Assembly: GCA_017543285.1 (NCBI GenBank)
Contig: JAFYGK010000029.1
Span: 20,872-84,871 of the forward strand
Reading direction: 5' to 3'
Source of the DNA: Clostridia bacterium
Lineage (GTDB): Bacteria > Bacillota > Clostridia > Oscillospirales > Acutalibacteraceae
DNA: 64,000 nt
The position numbers and the translations under genes were made by a program. Shown piece by piece: positions 16,633 to 26,029 of the stretch (its first letter is position 1; the number at the start of each line of letters is the position of its first letter). Under the pieces are notes generated by a model, which was not told the origin of the DNA, did no database searches, and saw nothing but the letters and a program-made list of their open reading frames with translations.

Positions 16633-17105
16633 TTCTTTCACCTCTGTTAAGATTAAGAATATCACATTATATTTATTAAATCAACAGTAATATTTGTCCC
16701 GCGAGTTTTCCGGCTTCCCGCGGTTATAGGCGGAATCCGGGCTCCGGCGTGCGTAAAACCAGCTCATGCGGTTTTTCGGGAGATAATCAGCGAAAAGCCT
16801 GTACTGTTTAAGACGGAACAATTATTTACGCTTTATTATTGACACGGTTTTAAGCGGGATAGTATAAATGCGGGCGCGGCTTTGCTTTTTTAATTGGCTT
16901 TTTATCGGGCCGGAGGGTCTGCGCGCGGCTTTGGCAGCTCGCCCGGAAGGAAAACGGCCGGCCGTACCGCCCCCCCGCAGGCGCCGCCGTCCGAAGACGT
17001 TAAAAGCAGGACATATCCTTGCGAATACGCCCTGCCGTTTACAGAACATTTATAAATATAAGCCGGCCGTGATAAAAATGTGTGAAACCGTTTTGCCGTC
17101 CTGCT
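16633..17105. other. Intergenic region between gltX and the dehydrogenase gene
   Basis: These 473 bp hold no frame with a ribosome site or recognisable product. The half near 16633-16690 is AT-rich and may hold the dehydrogenase promoter. The rest, especially 16910-17010, is GC-rich with no clear hairpin or repeat. Confidence 0.4.
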
Positions 17106-18749
17106 TTAAAGACTTTCCGCGAATTCCTTTATCCTGCCGACGACCCTTTCATATCCCAGAAGCTGCTCGATATAATACAGATCGGGCGTGTTCGTTCTGC
17201 CGGTGACTGCGGCGCGGATTATCGTCGACACGTCGCCTATATGCCCCTTGTAGCTTTCGGGCGACTGCTTGTATGCCTTGGTCTCGCGCGCAAAGCCCAG
17301 CGTATCGCACACGGTTTTCATGCGCTCGAACCACTCGTCCTTGCTGTCGTTTTGGTCGTAAACACCGGCGTATGCCGCTAAAACAGCCTTTGCGTCGGCG
17401 GCGTCGTATTTTGCCAGAAGCTCGGCCGACGGCCTGAGAAACAGCTCGTCAAACATAAAGGCGACATAATCCCTGACCTCGCTCCATTTTGCTATATCCT
17501 TGCGCGGTTTGGGATTGTCGCGGTCTATGGCAAATATGCCCTTGGAATAGCCCTCGTCGCGTGACAGCAGCGAATAAAGCCCGGCGTCGTATTCCTTCGC
17601 CCAGTCGGCCGCCAGATCGTAAACCGTGTCGGCGGTCATGCGTGAGATGGTGTTTTTGCTTACGTCGTTGAGCTTGTTTAAATCAAACAGCGCCCCCGAC
17701 TGGCTCATCTTTCGCAGCTCGAAATTGAATTCACCGACGTCCGCCCTGGGATTGGCGCGGCGAAAATCCTCATATGCCGAGCTTGCTATGGTCATGAGAT
17801 ATTCCGACACCGACTGCATGGGATAGCCTGCCTCGCGGTAGAAGGAAACGGCCGCCTCGGGATCCTTGCGCTTGGACAGCTTGCGCTTGCCGCCGTTTTC
17901 CTCCTTCATGATCGGAGCGACATGGGCGTAATTGGGCGCCTTGAATCCCAGCATGTAAAACATCTGAAGATGGATCGGCACCGAAGAGATCCATTCGTCG
18001 CCGCGGATGACGGTGGTAGTACCCATGAGATGATCGTCAATGACGTGGGCAAAGTGGTATGTAGGTATGCCGTCGGCCTTGAGGATAACCGTATCCTGAA
18101 TATTCTCCGGCATCTCTATTTTGCCTCTGATGGAATCCTTGAACTTTATGCGTCTGCTTTCGTCGCCGCACGAGCGCAGCCGCACGACAAAGCTCCTGCC
18201 CTCGTCGATGAGCTTTTGCGCCTCATCCGGCGTTATGCCGCGGTATTTGGCGTATTGGCCGTAAATGCCCGGATTCTGCTTATTCTTTTCCTGTTCGGCG
18301 CGGATCTCCTCAAGCTCGCCTTCGGTCATAAAGCAGGGGTATGCCTTGCCCTCATCCATCAGCTTTTTGGCGAACACCCTGTAAATATCGCGGCGCTGCG
18401 ACTGCTGATAGGGACCGTAACCGCCCTTTTGCCCCGTCGAAGTAAATCCCTCGTCGGCAATGATGCCGAAATCCTCCAGGCCCTTTGTTATAAGCTCGAT
18501 TCCGCCCTCGACCTCACGCTTTTTGTCGGTGTCCTCTATTCGGATAAAGAAAACGCCGCCGGTCTTTTTGGCAAGACGGTAGTTTATCATGGCGGTAAAA
18601 AGCCCGCCGATATGCAGAAAACCTGTCGGGCTGGGGGCAAAACGTGTCACCTGCGCGCCCTCGGGCAGGCAGCGCTGCGGGTATCTCTGTGTTATCTCGT
18701 CGGGAGTGAGCGTAACGTCGGGGAAGATGACGTCGGACATATTTGGCAT
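17106..18749 (-). CDS. gltX: Glutamyl-tRNA synthetase
   Basis: The 547-residue class I synthetase charges tRNA-Glu. The HIGH-type motif is in FAPSPTGFLHIGG (about 37-49), and the KMSKS-type motif reads KLSKRKD (about 302-308). The N-terminus carries about 30 residues before the catalytic core (PDEITQRYPQRCLPEGAQV), as in one clostridial branch of GluRS. The C-terminal anticodon-binding part is complete. Because a separate GlnRS is present (46.8 kb), this enzyme need not misacylate tRNA-Gln. The start follows CGGAGG by 8 nt. It runs toward the SDR gene on the same strand, 470 bp apart. Confidence 0.97.
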   Translation of the reverse strand: MPNMSDVIFPDVTLTPDEITQRYPQRCLPEGAQVTRFAPSPTGFLHIGGLFTAMINYRLAKKTGGVFFIRIEDTDKKREVEGGIELITKGLEDFGIIADEGFTSTGQKGGYGPYQQSQRRDIYRVFAKKLMDEGKAYPCFMTEGELEEIRAEQEKNKQNPGIYGQYAKYRGITPDEAQKLIDEGRSFVVRLRSCGDESRRIKFKDSIRGKIEMPENIQDTVILKADGIPTYHFAHVIDDHLMGTTTVIRGDEWISSVPIHLQMFYMLGFKAPNYAHVAPIMKEENGGKRKLSKRKDPEAAVSFYREAGYPMQSVSEYLMTIASSAYEDFRRANPRADVGEFNFELRKMSQSGALFDLNKLNDVSKNTISRMTADTVYDLAADWAKEYDAGLYSLLSRDEGYSKGIFAIDRDNPKPRKDIAKWSEVRDYVAFMFDELFLRPSAELLAKYDAADAKAVLAAYAGVYDQNDSKDEWFERMKTVCDTLGFARETKAYKQSPESYKGHIGDVSTIIRAAVTGRTNTPDLYYIEQLLGYERVVGRIKEFAESL

Positions 18750-19003
18750 AGAAAAACCTCCGGTTTTTTTAATTTATAATTGAGCGCAGGCGTCGGCAAA
18801 GCCGGCAATTATTTCATCTCTGCCTGCGGTGTCGGTTTGGCGTTTAGCGGCGCGGATTCATCAAAAAAGTTATGCGCGATAAATGAAGATTGATTTAATC
18901 GCTGAGCCGGAAATTATAATGCGTCGATTCGGCAGCCCGGCAGCCCGGCTCTCCGTTTTGAGCGGCCTGCCCTTTGATTTTTATCCTGTCCCCGGCAGAA
19001 AAA

Positions 19004-19459
19004 CTAAAACTTATTTCCTTCCAGTTCCAGCAAAAATCTTTTCGCCGCGGCGCCGCCCGAATAGTTTCCCGTATCGCCGCTCTTTCTAATCACCCTGTGG
19101 CACGGAATGATAACGGGAAGCGGATTTTTTCCGACACAGCTTGCGGCGGCGCGCACGGCCTTTTCGTTATGCGCGGCGGCGGCGATTTCGGAATAGGTGC
19201 GGGTCTGGCCGAAGGGTATCCCGGCGACGGCGCGCCATACATTAACGGCGAGAGGCGAGCCTTCCAGCCTGTATTTTATATCGAAGTGCCGTCGCCTGCC
19301 GGAAAAATACTCATGGATCTGCTTCATGGTCTCGCGGCAGATTTCGTTATCACAAAAATCAGACGGTCCCTGTCTGCCGAACAACAGGCGAAGCAAATAC
19401 TCATCGTCATATTGGATAGTGATTATACCGATAGGAGTGCCAAATGACATGCCATACAT
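19004..19459 (-). CDS. ogt: Methylated-DNA-protein-cysteine methyltransferase
   Basis: The 151-residue DNA repair protein removes O6-alkyl groups from guanine by transfer to its own cysteine. The active-site motif is IPCHRVI, with the acceptor Cys, preceded by the helix-turn-helix part with NVWRAVAGIPFGQTRTYSEIA (shown here in parts: VWRAVAG, FGQTRTY). The N-terminal domain is short, as in Ogt-type rather than Ada-type proteins. I choose the start at 19459, behind GAGGTG; the longer frame has no ribosome site. It is divergent from pyrK and ends 250 bp before gltX. Confidence 0.93.
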   Translation of the reverse strand: MYGMSFGTPIGIITIQYDDEYLLRLLFGRQGPSDFCDNEICRETMKQIHEYFSGRRRHFDIKYRLEGSPLAVNVWRAVAGIPFGQTRTYSEIAAAAHNEKAVRAAASCVGKNPLPVIIPCHRVIRKSGDTGNYSGGAAAKRFLLELEGNKF

Positions 19460-19577
19460 GCTCAACACCTCAAATTGCTGTAGACTTTTGCCGCTGTTTT
19501 TATTATAATGGTATAAGTGAAAATTTGCAAATAAAATCGGATTCATTATCAATTTTATTTTGAAAGGCTATGGCTAA

Positions 19578-20333
19578 ATGAAATACTGTCAGGAAGACGC
19601 AAGGATCGTTTCCAAAAATAAGATAACGTCCGACGTTTTTGATTTTGTTATCAGTTGTTCGCAAAGCGCCGCGCTGGCGCAGCCGGGGCAGTTTGTAAAT
19701 ATTCTTGCCGACGGCTTCACTCTGCGCAGGCCCATATCCATCTGTGAGATCGGTCAGGGCACGCTGCGGCTTGTAATGCAGGTGCGCGGCGACGGAACGG
19801 CGCGGATCGCAGAAAAAAACGTCGGGGACCGTCTGGACATCGTCGCGCCGCTCGGACACGGCTTTGAAATCGACAGGAGCAAAAGAGCCGTCCTCGTCGG
19901 CGGCGGCATAGGGGCGCCTCCCCTTCTGGAGCTGTCGAAGCGCTTTGACGCCTGCACGGCAATTCTGGGCTTTCGCAGCGCCGACGCGATGATTCTGCAG
20001 AATGACTTTGAAAAAAACTGCGAGACGGTAATAACCACCGACGACGGCAGCGCCGGTATCTGCGGCTTTGTCACACAGCCGCTTGAGGAAATGCTGCGGA
20101 GCGGCAGAGCGGACGTCGTTCTGTCCTGCGGACCGACCCCCATGCTGAGGAATGTCGCCGGACTGTGCAAAAAATACGGCACGCCCTGTCAGGTCAGCAT
20201 GGAGCAGCGAATGGCCTGCGGGGTCGGGGCCTGCCTCGTCTGCGCGTGCAAAACAAAATCAGGCATGCGGCATGTCTGCAAAAACGGCCCGGTATTCGAT
20301 GCGGCGGAGGTGAAGTGGGATGAACAGGCTTAA
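19578..20333 (+). CDS. pyrK: Dihydroorotate dehydrogenase electron-transfer subunit
   Basis: The 251-residue flavoprotein passes electrons from the class 1B dihydroorotate dehydrogenase to NAD+. It has the FAD-binding motif RRPISICEI (about 50-58), an NAD-binding part with LVGGGIGAPPLL, and a C-terminal 2Fe-2S cluster with cysteines in ACGVGACLVCACK and a later Cys (MRHVCKNG). The order pyrK-pyrD and the 14-bp overlap with pyrD show translational coupling, as in other Firmicutes. The start follows GAAAGG. Confidence 0.95.
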   Translation: MKYCQEDARIVSKNKITSDVFDFVISCSQSAALAQPGQFVNILADGFTLRRPISICEIGQGTLRLVMQVRGDGTARIAEKNVGDRLDIVAPLGHGFEIDRSKRAVLVGGGIGAPPLLELSKRFDACTAILGFRSADAMILQNDFEKNCETVITTDDGSAGICGFVTQPLEEMLRSGRADVVLSCGPTPMLRNVAGLCKKYGTPCQVSMEQRMACGVGACLVCACKTKSGMRHVCKNGPVFDAAEVKWDEQA

Positions 20334-21231
20334 AACGGTCATTTGCGGCGTGGAATTTAAAAATCCGGTCATCGCCGCCAGCGGAAGTTACGGCTTCGGC
20401 CGCGAATACAACGAATTTTATCCCATTTCCGAAATAGGCGGCATAAGCTGCAAGGGCACCACCCTTGAACCGCGCGACGGAAACGCGCCGCCCAGGGTCG
20501 CCGAAACCCCCTGCGGAATGCTCAACGCCGTCGGTCTGCAAAATCCCGGGGTGCGCCATTTTGTCGAAAAGGAAGTCCCGTGGATCAAGGAGCAGGGCAC
20601 GGTCTGTATAGCCAATATCGCCGGCAACGCGGTTGAGGATTACGCCGAAGCGGCGGCTGTCGTCAACGACAGCGCGGTCGATATGGTGGAGCTCAATGTT
20701 TCCTGCCCCAACGTAAAGCACGGCGGCATGCAGTTCGGCACAACCTGCGCGGCCCTGAGCGAGGTCGTCTGCGCCGTCAGGAAAAACCTCGCAAAGCCTC
20801 TTATCGTAAAGCTGTCGCCCAATGTCACCGATATAACCGAGCTGGCGCGCGCCGCGGCCGACTCCGGCGCAGACGCTCTTTCGCTGATAAACACCCTCCT
20901 CGGCATGAGGATAGATATAAGGACGCGCAGACCGGTTCTGCGCAACAACATGGGCGGTTTTTCCGGAAACGCCGTTTTTCCGGTGGCCGTGCGTATGGTA
21001 TGGCAGGTAAAGAACGCCGTGAATATTCCCGTTATCGGCATGGGCGGCATAACCGATTATAAGCAAGCCGTCGAAATGATGATGGCGGGCGCCGACGCGA
21101 TACAGGTGGGCACAGCCAATTTTACCGATCCCTTTGCCATGCCGAAGATAATAAACGGACTTCAAAGGTACTGTGAGGATAACGGTATCGGGAACATCGG
21201 GGAAATAGTCGGAACCGTAAGGGCATGGTGA
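20320..21231 (+). CDS. pyrD: Dihydroorotate dehydrogenase, class 1B catalytic subunit
   Basis: The 303-residue FMN enzyme oxidises dihydroorotate to orotate. The motif SCPNVKHGG carries the catalytic Cys and FMN contacts, and IGMGGI near residue 241 matches the FMN phosphate site. It forms a complex with PyrK, its direct neighbour, with overlapping reading frames. The start follows GGAGGTG. Other steps of the pathway lie elsewhere in the window (pyrC at 44.1 kb, pyrF at 5.5 kb); pyrB and carbamoyl-phosphate synthase are not here. Confidence 0.96.
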   Translation: MNRLKTVICGVEFKNPVIAASGSYGFGREYNEFYPISEIGGISCKGTTLEPRDGNAPPRVAETPCGMLNAVGLQNPGVRHFVEKEVPWIKEQGTVCIANIAGNAVEDYAEAAAVVNDSAVDMVELNVSCPNVKHGGMQFGTTCAALSEVVCAVRKNLAKPLIVKLSPNVTDITELARAAADSGADALSLINTLLGMRIDIRTRRPVLRNNMGGFSGNAVFPVAVRMVWQVKNAVNIPVIGMGGITDYKQAVEMMMAGADAIQVGTANFTDPFAMPKIINGLQRYCEDNGIGNIGEIVGTVRAW

Positions 21232-21368
21232 CCTGACGGAACGAGAACGGCGGCATTGACCTCCGTGTCCGAACATGCCGCGCGGCGTACATTTTTTCCG
21301 TTTTCCGCCTGCCGGCGTCCAAAACCTTCCGCATATGCTCCAAAGCTGAACTCCGGGCCATTTTGCTA

Positions 21369-21397
21369 TTGACATATTCTTAACGAAGTTATAAAAT
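21369..21397 (+). promoter_or_regulatory. Promoter of serC
   Basis: TTGACA, a 17-bp spacer and TAAAAT lie about 75 bp before serC. The leader contains no T-box or riboswitch pattern I can recognise. Confidence 0.8.
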
Positions 21398-21476
21398 ATA
21401 CATTGAATATATATCCGAATATTCGTATTGTTACAAATTTCGGTCTATTATACTTTATTGGAGGTTTTTCTATATT

Positions 21477-22559
21477 ATGAGCAGAGTTTATAATTTCTCA
21501 GCAGGTCCTTCCACGCTGCCGCTTCCTGTTTTGGAGAGAGCAGCCGCCGAAATGCTCGACTGCAACGGTTCCGGTCAGAGCGTTATGGAAATGTCCCATC
21601 GTTCCAAGGATTTTGAAAAGATCATCTGCGGCACCGAAGCGCTTTTCCGTGAGCTCCTCGCAATCCCCGACAATTACAAGGTCCTTTTCCTTCAGGGCGG
21701 CGCTTCCTCTCAGTTTGCCATGATACCGCTCAACTTTATGAATAAAAACGGCAAGGCCGATTATGTTGTCACAGGCCAGTGGGCAAAGAAGTCCTATCAG
21801 GAGGGCGCCCGCTACGGCAACGCGAGGGTCGTCGCCTCCTCCGAGGACAAGACATTCTCATATATCCCCGAGCTGACCGCCGACATGTTCGATCCCGAGG
21901 CCGACTATGTGCATGTCTGCTGGAACAATACCATTTACGGAACCCATTATTCCAAGATCCCGCCCGTAGGAAACATTCCGCTTATCGCCGACATGTCCTC
22001 CTCCATCCTCTCCGAAAAGGTTGACGTCGCGAAATATGGCATGATCTACGCCGGCGCGCAGAAGAACATGGCTCCCGCAGGCCTGACCGTCTGCATAATC
22101 CGTGAGGATATGATAGGCAACGCCCGCGATATAACCCCCAACATGTTCAATTACAAGACCCACGCGGACGCCAACTCCCTGTTCAACACACCGCCCGCAT
22201 ACTGCATCTATATTCTCGGTCTTGTTCTCGACTGGCTCAAGAACGAGGTCGGCGGCATTGAGAAAATGCACGAGATCAACGTCAAAAAGGCCGGCATTCT
22301 CTATGATTTCCTCGACGGTTCCTCCATGTTCAAGTCCACCGTCAAGGGCGACGACAGATCCCTCATGAATATCCCCTTCGTTACGGGCGACGGCGAGCTT
22401 GACAAGAAGTTCGTAGCAGAGGCGACAGCCAACGGCTTTGTAAACATCAAGGGCCACCGCTCTGTGGGCGGCATGAGAGCTTCCATCTACAATGCTATGC
22501 CTGTTGAGGGCGTTCAGAAGCTCGTCGACTTTATGAGCGAGTTTGAGAAAAACAACTGA
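21477..22559 (+). CDS. serC: Phosphoserine aminotransferase
   Basis: This 360-residue PLP enzyme converts 3-phosphohydroxypyruvate to phosphoserine with glutamate as donor. The N-terminus NFSAGPSTLP is the family signature, and the PLP-binding Lys lies in YAGAQKNMAPAG. The next gene on the same strand encodes phosphoglycerate dehydrogenase, so the two first enzymes of serine synthesis are adjacent, in reverse reaction order. The start follows TGGAGG. A promoter lies at 21369-21397, and there is no terminator between the two genes. Confidence 0.97.
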   Translation: MSRVYNFSAGPSTLPLPVLERAAAEMLDCNGSGQSVMEMSHRSKDFEKIICGTEALFRELLAIPDNYKVLFLQGGASSQFAMIPLNFMNKNGKADYVVTGQWAKKSYQEGARYGNARVVASSEDKTFSYIPELTADMFDPEADYVHVCWNNTIYGTHYSKIPPVGNIPLIADMSSSILSEKVDVAKYGMIYAGAQKNMAPAGLTVCIIREDMIGNARDITPNMFNYKTHADANSLFNTPPAYCIYILGLVLDWLKNEVGGIEKMHEINVKKAGILYDFLDGSSMFKSTVKGDDRSLMNIPFVTGDGELDKKFVAEATANGFVNIKGHRSVGGMRASIYNAMPVEGVQKLVDFMSEFEKNN

Positions 22560-22774
22560 ATCATAGAGAAAACCGCTTCGCGGCCGGGTTCGGGACCCCG
22601 GGGCAAAATGCCCTTGCCTTTACGGGGGAATGAACCGCTCTCCCGGTGATAAACGGCGGCGCTGCCGCCGAAAATGCCGCGCCTCCTGTTTACGGGACGC
22701 CGGCGACCGCCTTTGCCGCGGTAAATGTTTCCCGGTATATCCCGGGCTTTCAAACAACCGAAAGGAGCCAAACA

Positions 22775-23917
22775 ATGTTTGATATTAAGTTACTCAATAA
22801 GATAAGCCAGACAGGTCTGAGCATATTCGACGAGAAATATAACTGCGCCGACGATATTGAAAATCCCGACGCTATAATGGTGCGCTCGGCTTCGCTTCAT
22901 GATATGGAGCTTCCGTCCTGCCTCAAGGCCATCGCCAGAGCCGGCGCCGGCACAAACAATATCCCCATCGACAGGTGCTCGGCTCAGGGCATTGTTGTTT
23001 TCAACACTCCCGGCGCAAACGCAAACGCCGTAAAGGAGCTTGTTCTCGCCGCTCTGTTCCTTTCCTCCAGAAAGGTCTATGCCGGTATGCAGTGGGTTCA
23101 GGGTCTCAAGGATAACGAAGGCGACGTCGGAAAGATGGTCGAAAAGGGCAAGGGCGCGTATGTCGGTCCCGAGATCATGGGCAAAACGCTCGGTCTTGTC
23201 GGTCTCGGCGCAATCGGCGCTCTGGTCGCAAATTCCGCAATAGCCCTCGGCATGAATGTTGTCGGCTACGACCCCTTCCTTACGGTAAACGCCGCTCTGC
23301 ATCTCTCTCCCGAGGTCGAGCTTGTCAGCAACCTTGACGAGCTTTACGCAAAGGCCGACTATATTTCCGTTCATGTTCCGCTCAACAGTGATACAAAGGG
23401 CTTCATCAACAAGGATTCCATCGCAAAGATGAAGGACGGCGTGCGTCTTATCAACTTCGCGAGAGCCGGACTCATCGACGACAACGACCTCATCGAGGCA
23501 CTTTCCTCCGGCAAGGTCAGCTCCTATGTCGTCGACTTCCCGACCGAAGCCATCCTCGGCGTCGAGAATGTCACCGCCATCCCCCACCTCGGCGCTTCCA
23601 CACCCGAGAGCGAAGAAAACTGCGCCCGCATGGCCGCCGTTCAGCTCAAGAACTTCCTCGAGACCGGCAACATAAAGAATTCCGTAAACATGCCGGCCTT
23701 CAACGTCGCCCGTCCGGCAGGTACAAAGAGGGTCGCCGTTGTCTTTATGAGCTCGGCCGATTTTGACTCCATCGAGGCGGACGGCGCCGTAAACAGAGCC
23801 AGCAAGATAAGAGGCGGCTGGGGCTACGGCGTTATCGACGTGACCGGCGACGCGCAGGCGGTCGCTGAAAAGGCAGCGGCTGTTCAGGGCGTTGTCAGAG
23901 CGTTCGTTATCGAGTAA
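22775..23917 (+). CDS. serA: D-3-phosphoglycerate dehydrogenase
   Basis: The 380-residue enzyme oxidises 3-phosphoglycerate to phosphohydroxypyruvate with NAD+. The NAD-binding motif is GLVGLGAIGALVAN (about 150-163). The catalytic group includes Arg in RSASLHDMELP (substrate), Glu, and His in PHLGASTPESEENC. The C-terminus is a short ACT-like part (about 310-380, KRVAVVFMSS to RAFVIE), so this is a short form without the extra domain of the long enzymes; serine feedback is possible but not shown. The start at 22775 follows AAGGAG; a longer in-frame reading has no ribosome site. A terminator follows at 23942-23969. Confidence 0.94.
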   Translation: MFDIKLLNKISQTGLSIFDEKYNCADDIENPDAIMVRSASLHDMELPSCLKAIARAGAGTNNIPIDRCSAQGIVVFNTPGANANAVKELVLAALFLSSRKVYAGMQWVQGLKDNEGDVGKMVEKGKGAYVGPEIMGKTLGLVGLGAIGALVANSAIALGMNVVGYDPFLTVNAALHLSPEVELVSNLDELYAKADYISVHVPLNSDTKGFINKDSIAKMKDGVRLINFARAGLIDDNDLIEALSSGKVSSYVVDFPTEAILGVENVTAIPHLGASTPESEENCARMAAVQLKNFLETGNIKNSVNMPAFNVARPAGTKRVAVVFMSSADFDSIEADGAVNRASKIRGGWGYGVIDVTGDAQAVAEKAAAVQGVVRAFVIE

Positions 23918-23941
23918 TCGTCAGCGTAACAGAATATAATA

Positions 23942-23969
23942 AACCCGCCGGTTTCCCGGCGGGTTTTTT
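23942..23969 (+). terminator. Terminator of the serC-serA unit
   Basis: AACCCGCCGG/CCGGCGGGTT hairpin with six T residues. Confidence 0.92.
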
Positions 23970-24258
23970 GCGATGCGCGTTGTTCCGCTTTGTCCTTTGT
24001 CCTTGACTGGTATACGCAATGGCGCCGTATGGCTTTTTTCTCTGCTGCGCTGCCGGTTGCCGGTCTGTCCGAAGCGGTGCGTGCGGTTTATCCGGCGGCG
24101 GCCGGAATTCGCGTATATGTATAAAAGCAGCGCTTTTATTCCGGCAAACGACCCCTTCGCGGGTCTTTCGCCATTATTTTCCCTCGTCCTTTTCCGCCGC
24201 AGGACCCCGGCCTGTTCCCGCTGACGGCGAGCCTTCGGTCAAATCATCCATGCATGCC
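23970..24258. other. Intergenic region after serA
   Basis: These 290 bp lie between the terminator and the convergent minus-strand gene. They are GC-rich in part and contain no frame, hairpin or repeat I can support. Confidence 0.4.
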
Positions 24259-24651
24259 TTACTGGGCGGCGCCTGCTCCGATCAGAACGAGCCCCAACGG
24301 AATCATCACGATCCCGACGATGAGAAGGATCTTGTAGACCTTCGCCGATTCGTAATGGAAGGGCTGCGCTTTTTTCGGCTTTTTCGGATCGTACCAGATG
24401 GTGCAGGCGTCTCCGACCCTGTTTGCCTGTTTGCTGAGGATGGTCGATTTGATCTGATACTCGACCCCGTCTACGCTGTAGGAGTAAACATACATATCCG
24501 GCAGTCTGCCGTTGGAATTATACCGCGCCCGGATGTCGCTGAGAGTTCCCTGCGTCTGCTCGGAGCAGCGGGAATTTTTTCTCATGTTGATCGGAGCGAC
24601 GATAACAAAAACAAGTCCCAGGACAAACAACGCGAAACCTGCAATCCACAT
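24259..24651 (-). CDS. DUF3592-like membrane protein
   Basis: The 130-residue product has an N-terminal transmembrane helix (about 2-20, ending in PINMRKN), a central extracytoplasmic beta domain (VYSYSVDGVEYQIKST, then GDACTIWYDPKKPKKA) and a second helix near the C-terminus (ILLIVGIVMIPLGLVLIGAG). That helix-beta domain-helix layout, with a YDPKNP-like turn, is typical of DUF3592 proteins, whose role is unknown. I chose the start at 24651, where GGAGGT precedes the ATG by 7 nt; a slightly earlier in-frame ATG lacks this spacing. Confidence 0.8.
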   Translation of the reverse strand: MWIAGFALFVLGLVFVIVAPINMRKNSRCSEQTQGTLSDIRARYNSNGRLPDMYVYSYSVDGVEYQIKSTILSKQANRVGDACTIWYDPKKPKKAQPFHYESAKVYKILLIVGIVMIPLGLVLIGAGAAQ

Positions 24652-24744
24652 AAACGGTACCTCCTGCAATAATGATTACATAAATAACGATTAACCGGTT
24701 TCATTATAATGCATATTTCACGTTTTTTCAATATTCATTACTAA

Positions 24745-24777
24745 TAAAAAACAGAGGGCCCGACGCCCTCTGTTTTT
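24745..24777 (-). terminator. Terminator of the EamA transporter gene
   Basis: AAAACAGAGGGC/GCCCTCTGTTTT stem with T residues on the minus strand; it touches the gene's TAA stop. Confidence 0.92.
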
Positions 24778-25678
24778 ACTCTTTCGCCTTTGTTTCAGCG
24801 CTTCTCTTTTTTCTTAAAAATTCCAGCTTGGTTTCGCTTATCGTGATAGCAATGAATATCAGCGCGAAGCCGATAAATGTCGGCGCCTGCGGACGCTCGC
24901 CGTAAAACAGCACCGAAAAGAGCACGCCTGTCACCGACTCGAGGCTGAGAAGCACGGCGCTCTGAGACGCTGGGGTGTATTTTTGCCCGACGTTTTGCAG
25001 CAGCAGCGCGCCGCAGGTCGCAAGCACCACCAGATAGCCGAGCTGCAAAAGAGCCGAAGCGGTTATTACCGGCGGCTGTTCAAGAATTATCGCGCAGGGG
25101 GTCGACAGCGCTCCGGCGACTAAAAATTGCAGCACGGTCATGACGACCGGATCGCAGTCCCTGCCGAAAATGTCGATAAAGACAAGGTGCAGCCCGAAAA
25201 ATACGCTGCAGACGAGGGTAAGTATTTCGCCCCGGTTGAGGGTCGGACTGCCGTCTAAGCTCACAAGCCCGATGCCGACGACGCATATTACCGACGAAAT
25301 AATATTGAATCTGTCCGGCCGGCGTTTGGCGAATATCCAGTATAAAAACGGCGTGAGCACGCAGTAAACGTCGGTCAGGAACGCGTTTATGCCCGGAGTT
25401 GTGCCAATGAGCCCGTAGGTCTGCGTGGCGTAGGCCAGAAAGAGACACACGCCTATCGGGATGCTGCCGAGGATGGCCTTTTTGTTTATGTTTTTCATGC
25501 GGCGGAAAAACACCGCCGCCAGAATTGCCGCGCCGAGCAAAAACCTTATGGAAAAAATATAAAAGACCGGCATGCCGTCGAGCGCGTTTTTCAGCACCAC
25601 AAAGGAGCCGCCCCAAATGAGCGCGGCTGCGAGCAGAGCCAATCTCGACAGGACCTTTGTTTTGGAATCCGGCTTCAT
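24776..25678 (-). CDS. EamA-family (drug/metabolite) transporter
   Basis: The 300-residue integral membrane protein has about ten hydrophobic helices arranged as two five-helix EamA repeats. The first repeat contains ALIWGGSFVVLKN, the second LESVTGVLFSVLFYGE, both typical family sequences. Such proteins export metabolites or amino acids; the substrate cannot be told. The ribosome site is AAGGAAAA. The gene is monocistronic and followed by a terminator. Confidence 0.9.
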   Translation of the reverse strand: MKPDSKTKVLSRLALLAAALIWGGSFVVLKNALDGMPVFYIFSIRFLLGAAILAAVFFRRMKNINKKAILGSIPIGVCLFLAYATQTYGLIGTTPGINAFLTDVYCVLTPFLYWIFAKRRPDRFNIISSVICVVGIGLVSLDGSPTLNRGEILTLVCSVFFGLHLVFIDIFGRDCDPVVMTVLQFLVAGALSTPCAIILEQPPVITASALLQLGYLVVLATCGALLLQNVGQKYTPASQSAVLLSLESVTGVLFSVLFYGERPQAPTFIGFALIFIAITISETKLEFLRKKRSAETKAKE

Positions 25679-25781
25679 GGCGTTTTTCCTTTCGTGCGGA
25701 TTTTGTTTCGGCGCAACGGCAGTGTTTCGGTCAACGGCCGCGCTGCCGATAACGTATTTCGCGAAGCAGATTTACTCGGAT

Positions 25782-25810
25782 AAAAAAAGAGTGAACAATT
25801 ATGTTCACTC
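25782..25810 (-). terminator. Terminator of tRNA-Arg
   Basis: GAGTGAAC/GTTCACTC stem with a run of seven T residues on the minus strand, 11 bp after the tRNA. Confidence 0.9.
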
Positions 25811-25821
25811 AAAGTAGGACA

Positions 25822-25895
25822 TGCGCCGGAAGGGACTCGAACCCCCGACCTTTTGGTTCGTAGCCAAACACTCTATCCAGCTGAGCTACCGGCGC
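25822..25895 (-). tRNA. tRNA-Arg (anticodon ACG)
   Basis: The 74-nt cloverleaf has the acceptor pair GCGCCGG/CCGGCGC, the D-arm TAGCTCAGCTGGATAGAG, the anticodon loop CTACGAA and the T-loop TTCGAGT. The ACG anticodon reads CGN codons after A-to-I editing. CCA is not encoded. Confidence 0.97.
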
Positions 25896-25913
25896 ATTTC
25901 AAACTACCCGAAT

Positions 25914-25942
25914 ATAATATCACTTTTGGACAAATAAGTCAA
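25914..25942 (-). promoter_or_regulatory. Promoter of tRNA-Arg
   Basis: On the minus strand TTGACT (25942-25937), 17 bp, TATTAT (25919-25914), 19 bp before the tRNA. Confidence 0.88.
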
Positions 25943-26029
25943 GGGCTTTTTGCAAAACCAAAAGGGCAATTTTGTAATACCATGAACAAATATTACTTCG
26001 GGTAGAATAATTGCCGCATTTTTCCGGGA

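Noticed and set aside
16822..17206. Overlapping open frames between gltX and the short-chain dehydrogenase gene
   Set aside because: GC-rich sequence gives chance frames; no ribosome sites and biased compositions (Arg, Pro, Ala).
22720..22745. TTTCCCGG/CCCGGG elements before serA as possible Noc-binding sites
   Set aside because: They do not match the 14-bp NBS palindrome and the spacing is wrong.
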